From: Coprinus comatus | Taxonomy: Eukaryota; Basidiomycota; Agaricomycetes; Agaricales; Agaricaceae | Length of the DNA stretch: 64,000 nucleotides | Direction: 5' to 3' | Assembly (NCBI GenBank): GCA_034638255.1 | Contig: JAWPGT010000003.1 | Span: 1,426,001 to 1,490,000, forward strand | In this document: piece after piece, positions 21,738 through 31,501 of the stretch | How the letters are laid out: every line of letters starts with the position of its first letter | Position numbering within the stretch: the stretch's first letter is position 1 | Translations under genes and position numbers: made by a program | Notes under the pieces: model-generated | Databases searched by the model: none | Told to the model about the DNA's origin: nothing | What the model saw: the letters and a program-made list of their open reading frames with translations, nothing else

Positions 21738-22309
21738 ACTGTCAGGGGCGTTGAAGGCCTATACTTCAGCGATTGTTCGTTCAGTAGGAGCTCGCCATAG
21801 AGCACTGCGCCGATATAGAGGATACGCCCTGAGAGTAACATGAAGTTTGAACAAAAAGAATATTTAATACGAAGACTTACGCGTTCCGAGATGATTGATG
21901 CAGAGAAAGAGTATTTGTTGGAGTTTGTGTGTCTTCGCTAAAAATGGAAATCGGAATTTAATCCAATTTAATGTGTTTTTATCACATCCCTGACAATATC
22001 TTACAATACCCCAGCAATGTTTCCTGTGACCAAGGGAACCTTCGGTAGGTATGGGCGTAGGCCACCCCTCCTGGAGACTCACTTTGGGCCTTGGCGAGTC
22101 AAAGCTCTTTGGATGTCCCTGCTTACCACGAGCAAACTTTGAAATTCCAAGGGCAATGAATGTTTAATTCGTTTTTTATACATGATGATCCAACCCAGAG
22201 TTTGACGGGCTATTTTTGGTTCGCTGACTTTATTTAATTGTTTTCTTTATTGCCTTATGTAATATGGATACATCGGATTCCATCACCAACCTTTCGTTCA
22301 TCGTCGTCC
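21738..22309. other. Divergent intergenic region, MIOS / F-box gene
   Basis: About 570 bp between the MIOS start (minus) and the F-box start (plus). On the MIOS side a possible 5' untranslated exon ends at a GTAAGT near 21880 and rejoins near 21822. No clear TATA box or other element was seen. Confidence 0.5.
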
Positions 22310-23911
22310 ATGAACTCCAGCAACAACTGGGTAGAAGAGATTCCTGCAGAGATTCTCGTCCACATCTGTTCGTTCAACATACCTTTCCCCTGGACCGGAT
22401 GTACATCTGTTATAGAGCGCATTTCCATACCATTAGCACCATTCGTTCAAGATACCATTCATACTTCTCACGTATGTCAACGATGGTATCATATCATCAC
22501 CTCCACACCAATGCTATGGAATACTAGTGTTGACCCCCACCACCCCCGCCCGGAATGGGTCAACTTGTTATCCCACCGGTCGGGATCGTTACCTATCGCA
22601 TTTATTCCAACGCCTCTCAGCAGATTCCAGGAAATCAATCTTCCACAGATGTTGGCTCGTGAAATGCAATATTCGGAACGGCTATTTCAATATGTATTTG
22701 CAGCCCATGTTGCTACGTCAGAATCTTGGGAGCTATTTCAACGCGGGTGGCCGTGCCTGGAGAGGTTATGTTTCACGATGCGATACTCCATAGTACTTGA
22801 TAATATGAAGATAAAGGCAAAAGACTTTCCAGGTCGTCTGACACCACGTCTCAGGTTGTTACATCTTCATATAGGTTTTATCACTGAACCATCCCAGATT
22901 TCCCAGCTGGGTTTACTTGAAGAGCTTCTTATCGGAAATGGGCGCCAGGCAAACAGGTTCTCATTGAATACGTGGCGACACATTCTTTCGAATCTGCCTC
23001 TTCTTAAGCGCTTGCACCTATCAAACGCAGTCAAGGATGACAACGAACTCATTAATCTTCCAACGACGCCACTTGTCCTCCACCTGGACAAATTTTGCTT
23101 TACGGACCAATCTACTATCTGCAACCGGGTGTTTCAATACCTCGACGTTCGTAACACAAGGCAAACTTTTCGGCTATTATGCATGGACACAACATCTGAT
23201 GACATTCCCAAACGAATTCTATCCCGCATTCCTCCTCTCACCATCCTTCATGAACACCCTTCTTTCAGTTCTGTTGTGCTAGCATTCGAAGAAAATGGAG
23301 TGTACATCCGTTGTATAAACCAAGAAATCCAAGAAGTGTCACAAATCCAAGAGTGCATGAAACGTTCAATGCATTTCCGACACCAAGAAATCTTCTCTTT
23401 CGATCATCCCTACCTAGAATATCAATTCCATGGTAAACTTCCCGATCTTAACCACGAGATTTATCTTCAACTTCAACCATTACTCCCATATACTCATATT
23501 ATAAATCTGTCCAATGTCATTAAGGAAGTGGAAAGGAATCCTGCTATTTACTTGCATATGATTCTTCAAACATCAAATACTCGATATCTATCTGGGGTAT
23601 CACAGTCTCTTTGGGCTGAAGTATATGCTGCCACGATGAAGAGCCTAAATTCCAATTCGAGGCAGGCAGAAGATAGGATATTACCTGCTTTGGAAGTGAT
23701 TTCGTTTGTGGATAGTTATCGAGGAGTGTCGTCTCTCAGGAGAGATGATTTTGAAGAAAAATTGATCAAGTTTTGTTCTGCTAGAAGGAAATTAAGACTT
23801 CCAATCCGTCATATTTATGTTATTGCTTGTGAGATGAAAGCTTCGAAGCGTTTGGTGCAGGAGCTGAATGGGATGGATGTGTCTATATTAATGGGAACGG
23901 GTCGGACGTGA
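22310..23911 (+). CDS. F-box-like protein, expanded agaricomycete family
   Basis: A single exon of 533 residues. ATG 22310 (MNSSNNWVEEIPAEIL) is preferred over 22238 because it directly precedes the F-box-like helix pair: EEIPAEILVHIC..., then HVCQRWYHIITSTPMLWN around residues 10-80. The rest is a leucine-rich, weakly repetitive region (LRLLHLHIGFITEPSQISQL, LPLLKRLHLSNA), as in fungal F-box/LRR-like proteins that present substrates to an SCF ubiquitin ligase. The F-box role is inferred. The SDPSQISQL-type segment and overall plan match the two genes at 47705-49519 and 50083-51870, so all three are paralogs. Confidence 0.85.
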   Translation: MNSSNNWVEEIPAEILVHICSFNIPFPWTGCTSVIERISIPLAPFVQDTIHTSHVCQRWYHIITSTPMLWNTSVDPHHPRPEWVNLLSHRSGSLPIAFIPTPLSRFQEINLPQMLAREMQYSERLFQYVFAAHVATSESWELFQRGWPCLERLCFTMRYSIVLDNMKIKAKDFPGRLTPRLRLLHLHIGFITEPSQISQLGLLEELLIGNGRQANRFSLNTWRHILSNLPLLKRLHLSNAVKDDNELINLPTTPLVLHLDKFCFTDQSTICNRVFQYLDVRNTRQTFRLLCMDTTSDDIPKRILSRIPPLTILHEHPSFSSVVLAFEENGVYIRCINQEIQEVSQIQECMKRSMHFRHQEIFSFDHPYLEYQFHGKLPDLNHEIYLQLQPLLPYTHIINLSNVIKEVERNPAIYLHMILQTSNTRYLSGVSQSLWAEVYAATMKSLNSNSRQAEDRILPALEVISFVDSYRGVSSLRRDDFEEKLIKFCSARRKLRLPIRHIYVIACEMKASKRLVQELNGMDVSILMGTGRT

Positions 23912-25124
23912 AATGATGAGGACATTTAGCAGACTCTTTAATCTCAATCCGATCTTGACTCCATTCCTCGTCCTGAAATCAGCAAGTAAAAAGAGGAACA
24001 CTGTTGTTTTGGGTGACTAGGACTTTTAAACGCCATTGTAATCTCTCAGAAATCGCTGAGTGTGTAACCCTGCGGCTTACATCTTACATAGTATGATGAA
24101 ATATAAGTTATGTGACGTGATGACGAGTATGACGAGGGTTGATGCAATTAGATGATTTTTCGGTATTATAAGACTTCGACTTTCTGACATGCAGCTCAGA
24201 CCTTCTTATCCCTGTATTTGTAAAATTGTACCTTTCTTCTGGGCATGTACACGCTTACTGCTTCTTGTCTATGGTCCTGACGAATCAGCGCCCAGCTTCC
24301 ACCTTCCCAAATACTACACGAAAGAAACTAAAGAATACATATGCGAGGGTTCAAGAAATTGGAAGTTTTGACTTTTGTTATGTACAAAATCGGCATCTTG
24401 GTGGGAGATTTGGGCGTTGTTTATCAAGTAGTACTCCGGTGAGCATGCATACAACTACACATATTAGTGTAACTGACAGCCTGATACTGTATTCCAGACA
24501 CTTGGACTCCAGACTCCTGGCACTGGCAGACTGCAGTCAATGGTTATAACTTGCCAGTGATTATACTTGAGGGAAGATGTCTTGTACCAGTACGCAGTGC
24601 ACACCAAGGCACAGAACAAGATGTTTAAGTGTAGGGTGAATCAGGGGGAATTCCTTATTGTCGTGCAGGAGAACAGTGTTCCACAATGGACCTCCTTGTT
24701 TACGGATCCAGAACATAGGACATAGTAGAGAAATGTAGCTGTAACTACTTATAATTAATTGATGTTAAATTCTACACTCCGAGCTCTGGATGACATCAGA
24801 ATCAAGACAAAATTCCAAACAATTGTGTAAAAACGAGTTGTGAGAAATTCACTTGCAGCGGGATATGGTTGGACCAGACAACAGGGTAAGGATTCAAGCA
24901 ATTAACCAGACCATTGACACCCTCAGTCAGCTGAACTTGAAAGCTCTTGTTACACCTTCTTTCAATTGGTTTGCAACTGCCAGTGACACTAGACTCAGCA
25001 ACACTCTTAAACTCTAGTGCGTTTTTTCGGACGCTAGACCATTGGAAACTTATCAACTTCATTTTTTTCGGAGTTTAAAGGTGTGGAAGTAGCCGACACA
25101 GCCACACCAACGAATCATCCACCT
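23912..25124. other. Intergenic, no feature identified
   Basis: AT-rich sequence with short open stretches on both strands that lack recognisable domains. I found no LTR ends, inverted repeats or tRNA. It may include the F-box 3' UTR and the promoter of the FunK1 relic. Confidence 0.5.
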
Positions 25125-28100
25125 ATGGCTACATCAGAAACCTCGTCCAAAAATATTCGTGATGATCCTCAAGCATTCGTTGACACTGGAACAGAAGCCA
25201 AGTCTAATGTGACGGAATTTCTTGAGACCCTAGGCCAGGTCCCCAACAATGTAGTGTTTCCATCATTTTCCTACCACACCTGCCAGAACTTTGTTGACTA
25301 CGCGAACTTGGTGTCAAAAACAATACAGGATAGTAAGTACAAGTAGCCTCAGGCTCAGTCCACAAATGTTCACCAATTTCTAGGTTTGACTAGAGACCCG
25401 CACAACCGGATTCAGTTCAAGAATGCAGGAAACGTCATGCCAGTGGGCCATGTCGTCAAAACAGAATGTAAACCTGATTTGGTTGCTGCTCGGGTTTGGA
25501 TTGAAGACACGCCGATTACCCATTGGTCGTTAATACAATTGGTAGGCGGTGTGGCATCGAAAGACAGGACAACAGCAATGCAGCTCAAGCAGACAAAGTC
25601 GTACCTATATTACCTCATGCTCGCGAGTGTTATGACCACGAACCGTTAAGCTGAACACTCCTGGAACTTAAACGCTAGAGTGCAGTCGTGTAGGAACGTG
25701 CGATCAATAAACACTCTGCTGCAATCTCAAGGCCTTTCAACCTAGTGACCGAGAGGTATGGAGACAGAGATGTATAAGGGCTACAACAGAAGAGATTAAA
25801 GCTTGAGGCTTTAATCGTCTAATACATCGAGTATTTATACTATTCTAGGGATGTACCTAATAATAGCTACTAACTAATTATAACCTAATACTCGTCATCG
25901 CTTTATAATCTACTCCATACACAATGCTAGAACTGTCAACAGGAGTAGGTGAGACATCGGGGTCGGGGACTATTTACTCCATATACAATGAAAGATTAGT
26001 CAACAGGAGTAAAATGACGAAACAGATAACTAATACTGGAGCTGGGGAAATGTATACTTCTAAGCATAAGTGGAGTCTCATACTTAGTTCGACGTTAGGT
26101 CATAGCGATGTCATAGTGATGTCACCGTGATGTCACCGGGGAATGGTATGTCAAGCGGAGTCGTCCATGGTGTCGTCATTGGGAATGAGTTCGGGGAAGA
26201 TGGCGAACAAGTCTTCCTCGGTGGTGGTGGTACGGGCCGGTGGTTTGGGTGGACTCGTAACAGCGAGACCTGATCTCCACATTGGTCAAGGAATACTGGC
26301 TAGTGAGAAGGCGATTACATTCTTGTTGGCAGTCGCTGGATCTGGTATATGCATGTTGAATCTCTCGTGGGATGACGTTGACCTAGAAAGAGTCACTCAA
26401 GCATTTATTTATCGCCTCTACGATCCACGGGATTTCCGCAACTCTATTTTTGTCAGATATCACTTCAACCCCGATGACAAAACGTTAACTTACACCCTCC
26501 GGATCAAGGCTGAAGATGACAACGTACAACCGAATGAATCCCCCGACTTCAGGCTGGAATATTCCAGTAGCCCGTTTGGTACTTGGACTCACGTCCTCTG
26601 TAACCAAAATTCCAAGATCAGGGTCTGTGGGAAGCTGTTGCCCGTGCTCAAGTTTCAACTATGCCAGAATGACCTTCGTTTCGACAAATATTCAATTCTC
26701 TCTCACATCCACACACCAAAACCTGTCCCTGGCGTTGTAGCAGCCATGTACCACGAAAATATCAAACCTCCACCAATCAAAGGTTACAAAAATGTTAGGG
26801 AGCTCCGTGTAACAGGGTTCGATCGAATGGGGCGAACATTTTCTAGTATCCCAACCCTTGGGCAGATGATGAGGTGTTGTTTCGACCTTTTGGAAGGTAA
26901 AGTTCCTATCCTAATCGAGTCGCCTTGTACTAATACTTCTTTAGTTTTACGATATCTACGCAAACATCGTCAAGTCCTCCATTGCGATATTAGTAAAGGC
27001 AACTTGATGTATCTCAAAGAGGTGTCGACCGCGTCCACACCTGCAGAGATGCCCGCGGTTGAAAAGAATGGACCCATAACCTTCATTAAGCGGCTTCTCG
27101 GTGAAAGGTATGTGAAATTAGTGTATCTAGAAGTAATATCAAACTGAATTCTCTCAATAATAGCGCAGATCCTGAAGACACCGCAAGTCTCCTCATTGAT
27201 TTCGATCATGGGGAAATTCTCAGTAAGGATCAAGATGGTGAGGACAGAGCTTGCGGAACGGTACGCCGACACCCGCCTCCCCGTGTCACCTGAGACTCAT
27301 TTTATGGCCAGGGAACACCAATGTTTATCGCTCGCGCTGTCCAGATGGATGCGCCCATTCCAATTGCTGATTTTGGCCAAGGAGTAGCCCCAATACCTCC
27401 CAGCCCTGCAGTATACTCTATGTGTCATCCTGACCGAGCGAAACAATTTCCAGGCAGTGAACCGTCCAGACCACATCGAGAAACAATATACCCAGAATCA
27501 GGAGTAGCTGCGCCAAAACAATGGAGGCATGAGTTGCACCATGATGCTGAGTCTGTCTTTTGGCTCATGTTCTTCTGGATCTTGATAGCACAGCCCAATG
27601 CTATAAACGAAACAGACGAGCCTATAGAGATGGACGTCTTTGACCATTTCAGAGGGAATACCAGGAAGTGAACTTCCCTGATTGCTATGATCGTAAACGG
27701 GGACTCTCAATTTTGTCACTCTTTTTATGCTCCTATTGTTCCGTTGGTGCAGGCCGTGGCACGTGTCATACAAACTGACATCTATTGGATGGATGAGTCA
27801 GACCCACGATGCGACTTCGAGTATTTCAATGAGGCCATGCAGCGCCTAATTTTGGATTTCCTCCTCGAGAACAAGGATAAAGAATTTATGAACTGGAGAG
27901 TTAGCCCCAATCCACGTATGCTTGATCCAACTTCACAAATCCCGTATCTGTCAATTACTGGTTATCGGGTTAGGGCAGGTTGTGGGTCTAACTGAGCAGC
28001 TTCCGTCCCCGAGGTAAGTACATTGTCTCTGTTACGTGCAAGGGATGTCGCTAATGTACAATGTGTACTACGTGTTTATCAGGACAATCATGTCCATAAG

Positions 28101-28148
28101 CGACAACGGCTTGCATCCGATGAAGCCCAGTCTAGAGTAGTTGAGTAA
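25125..28148 (+). pseudogene. FunK1-type protein kinase, split by solo LTR and two stops
   Basis: Exons 25125-25332, 25384-25627 plus 26268-27107 (split by the LTR), 27164-27260, 27312-28013 and 28083-28148 join in one frame with GT-AG introns. Family features: ARPDLHIGQGILASEKAITF, the catalytic loop HCDISKGNLMY (about 26980-27012) with HxD and downstream Asn, LLIDFDHGE (DFD in place of DFG), and RLILDFLLENKD. FunK1 is a fungal-specific kinase family expanded in basidiomycetes with unknown substrates. In-frame TGA at 27669-27671 and 27993-27995 and the 635-bp insertion make it a likely pseudogene. The N-terminal exon is less certain than the kinase part. Confidence 0.85.
25628..26262 (-). 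repeat. Solo LTR inside the FunK1 gene
   Basis: 635 bp, TGTTATGACCACG...GGACTCGTAACA, with perfect target duplication GCGAG (25623-25627 and 26263-26267). Removing it and one GCGAG restores the reading frame at LMLARPDL. Forward TATTTATA (near 25836) reads as TATAAATA on the minus strand, beside a GAGATTAAAGCTTGAGGC stem like that of the family-A and family-B LTRs. Confidence 0.93.
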
Positions 28149-28821
28149 GTTCCTGATATTCGAGTTTATTTGAATCAAAAAATTGTATTACAACATTCCC
28201 TATGGACTCTAAGCGTATAATGCCAACTTGCTCTATAATTTGAATGTACAACTAGTAGAACCTGAACTTATGACAAGGACGCCATGTGAGTGTCCTGTGG
28301 TGAAGAGAAAGATAGTATTACTGCATACCTTATTTCATTCTTAGTGGACTTCTAAGAAATGTTTCAGCATTTGTCCAAATGTCTGGCCCCCCGTATTGAA
28401 TTGATTTCCAATAATCCTTCAACAAAGAAGGCCAATGGAAATTAGGTAACAGAATAAAACGTGGATCGTCATAAATCTTTGTCTTCATCGAATCCGAATC
28501 CGAATAACATTGAAGGGAACGAATGAATTTAATATCATTCGTCGTGAATACCAACAATTTTAATCCTGCACAGTTCTTTAAAACCCCTTCTGAAATGATT
28601 GGTATCATATATTCATGATCACATAACCATAAATCACCAAAAGCAAGATGAGTTAATGACGGAAGGTGGTAAATTCCTTCCCAATCTATTGAAATGTTTC
28701 GATTATAGCCTGGTGGATTGACTATTTCGAGATGGGTGAGATTTGGATAGTCGGAAGGTAGAAATCGATGTTGATAGTATAGCTGATGACTCGGGAACAA
28801 ATTCTGAGTATGAGGTTAATC

Positions 28822-29346
28822 TGTTATAATCTTGCCTATACCTCCGTTTCGGTATAGACGATGCTACGATGGACCTCTTCAAGGTGCTCGTAGGAAGAGA
28901 ACGTCTACTCTTACTGAGACTACTTTCAGGGGACGACCTCCACAGTACTCAGACTGTAGATCACAGGTGTTCCTTACTAATAAGCCGTTCGTATAAGAGT
29001 TAGAGCTGACTCCGAGTTCTTTAGGTTATCAGGCAGAGGACGAGGAGCGAGATAGAGAGAACTGAACAAGAGAGTATTAAGCTGAAGCTTAATCTCTGTC
29101 GCTGTCCATGTATTTATACAACTACGAGTACAGGTTGTAGGCTATGCTTGATACATGTGAGACAGGAGAGTGAAACTATCTACAGCTGAAACAGTGAGTG
29201 AAACGACAAGTGGAAGTCCGTAGAAAGTACTAGTCCGAGGCTATACGAAACAGTAGTCCAAGGCTATGTGAAATGAGTAAGAGAAAGTACACTATCGTCC
29301 ATCATTAGTTCTAATGATTAGTCGTGATAAATATGAAACCGTAACA
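28822..29346 (-). repeat. 3' LTR of G3 (family B)
   Basis: 525 bp, TGTTATAATCTTGCC...GAAACCGTAACA. It appears identical to 37677-38201. A TATTTATA on the forward strand is a TATAAATA box on the minus strand, next to a TTAAGCTGAAGCTTAA palindrome. Confidence 0.95.
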
Positions 29347-29359
29347 TTATCCCCTTTCT
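29347..29359 (-). other. Polypurine tract of G3
   Basis: On the minus strand AGAAAGGGGATAA lies directly before the 3' LTR, as required for plus-strand priming. Confidence 0.75.
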
Positions 29360-29456
29360 AGAGAACTAGTCCATAGTTCATAAATAATAGTTCAAGGTAG
29401 TAGTCCAGACGAAAATAAAAAGGAAAGGAAAAGTACTCAAGAAAATAGGTCCACGT

Positions 29457-31501
29457 TTAGACACGTCTGTCATAGCGAGAGGGTCGAGTTTGGTAGGCGG
29501 GTAGCGGAGTGGGTGGTCTGGCAGGAAGAGGGTGGCGTACTGCTGAAGTGGGGATTTCCCAAAGAGGAGGAGTATGTGAAATGCGGTGTAGGAACTGGGA
29601 GGGGTGGCGGATTTCATCTACTCGGCGGTTGTCTTGCTCATCTCGATAGGTGACTCGGTTAGGTGGCAATCTGGGGTTGACCCATGGTCTGGCATCTCCT
29701 CGATAGTTTCCATCATTCTCCAAGTTGGCAGGAAAGGGACACTCGTTTGTAAGAGGAGCGAGGGTTCGACAAGCCAGAATTTGATCCGAAGTGGGATGAG
29801 TGGTTAACAGATAGGTAGTGGTGAATTCGGGGTTTCGGTTCTCATCGAGACGTCGAGGGAGAGGAGTGAGGAGGGAGGAAGTATGTCCGACACGATGAAA
29901 TTGTAGTCCATGAGCTTTCTGGGTGCCAAAGATCTCGGGAGTGATTTGATCTTGAGCTCTTGTAAGTGCGATGGGAGTGGCTGGTTCCAGGGGCTCGGGA
30001 GTATTGAGTCGAGAGACAATGACTGGGGATGTGGGTCAATTCTTGCAAGTCCAGGAATAATGTCCCATGGTGTTGCAGAATCGGCATTGGTAGTCAGGGC
30101 ATGACGATCCAATGTGTCCAACTAATCCACAGACAATGCAACCGTAATCATAACACTTCTTTTCTTCGTCAGTGAGCTGGTTGTAGACCAGTAAGGGAAT
30201 ATCCTTCTTCATGATATCTTCCTTCAACTTGTAGACCGGGAACCTTCCAAATCGTTGCTCAAAATCTCCAGAACCGATGATCTTATCAGCCAGTTCCTTT
30301 AATGACGATGCATAGTGAACTGCTCTTGACGACTTGAATGGTGGGTTGGAGATATTTCGTAAGATACGGGCCTCTCGTCGGTTTGGGGGATGGTAAAGAG
30401 CGGGCGTGGTGTATTGATACGGATATCTGGAACCAAGGTTGGCGAATGGATGGTCCGGGGTGATTGGATAGGTATTGGGGATGTCGGCAAGGAGATTGGC
30501 GGGAGGAACCTGGCTAGCTGGGAGGCTGGGGTTCTCATGTCCAACATTTCTAGGAACATTCGATCCCGTTGGGTCATCTGGTCGTGGAGGGTTGGTTGTG
30601 GGGGTAGAGGCTTCTGAGATCTCCGATGCATGGGCGAGGTACTCGGTAACGGTCTCCCCGAGTTGTCGAACAAAGTATAATTGTGCCAAGCGACCGGGTG
30701 CGGAGGTTGGAGCGTATCGTTCTGCTCGTGCCGTCGACGCAATGTGGGTGAGGACATTCCAGAGTTCATAGAGTTTCTCGAAATATGGAAGGGAGAGAAA
30801 CTCGGCATTGGATCCAGCTGGTAACTCTCGTGGTGCCTCTCCATCCTCGTGGTAGGAGAGCATGTTTGGATGTCCAACTCCCCTTCTCCAGTTATAGTGA
30901 TTTCCCCATTCCGATGTACTCGAATTATGAATGGAGGGGGTGGCAGGTGCGCTTCTCGGGTGAATTTCCGTCGCAAATACTGGTTCAGGCGAGTTACCAT
31001 CTGACCTAGAGGGTGCAGTGGTCGGTCGTTCAATGAGGGAGAGACTGCGTCTGGGGTTGCGATGCGGGGTATGGGGTGAGCAATGGGTGTCTCTGTTTGA
31101 TCCATGGTAGGTGGATTGGCATTGAACCTTGCCAGGACAATGGCTGCGGCGAGTTGGGGTTCTTCAATCAGAGTTGTTCCAGGTGGGTAAGTACCACGAG
31201 CGATAAGAGTGTCAATGTGCAGGCGATTGAGAATGTGAGGAGGAATATCCTCGATAGCAGTATCAAGAAGAACTTGAACTTCTGGATCGTCCAGTCGAAG
31301 TTGGTTAGGATCAAAAGCTGGATTGAAAGCAAGAGGAGTATTGATAGCTCCTGTTGTAGATGCAGTTCGAGGGGGTGTGGTTGCTGGTGACAGAAAGGTG
31401 TCGTTGGTGGTTGAGCTTAGGCTCGGTGTGGAAGATGAATGAGAGGAGGGTGAGTATTCAAGAGGAGAGGGGCCTGAGGTAGAGTCTTGTTGTTGGGTCA
31501 T
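29457..31501 (-). CDS. Third ORF of G3, two CCHC zinc knuckles, unknown function
   Basis: The ATG (31501-31499) overlaps the pol stop codon as ATGA. The N-terminal part (31501 to about 30870) is Ser/Thr/Pro-rich. The reading then shifts by -1 to a frame that starts with protein-like sequence (YFEKLYELWNVLTHIAS, LKELADKIIGSGDFEQRFG) and reaches tandem knuckles CIVCGLVGHIGSSC and CRFCNTMGHYSWTC (30140-30045). TGA at 30036-30038 interrupts it, but the same frame stays open to 29457 with a Pro/Arg-rich tail. Intact, it would be roughly 680 residues. G3's own Gag already has one knuckle, so this is an additional putative nucleic-acid-binding protein. I do not recognise a family. The frame change may be a damaging indel or a programmed shift; both frames are open across about 30860-30990. 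Confidence 0.7.

Noticed and set aside
24189..25062. Open stretches on both strands upstream of the FunK1 relic
   Set aside because: No domain, no plausible splice chain, biased composition.
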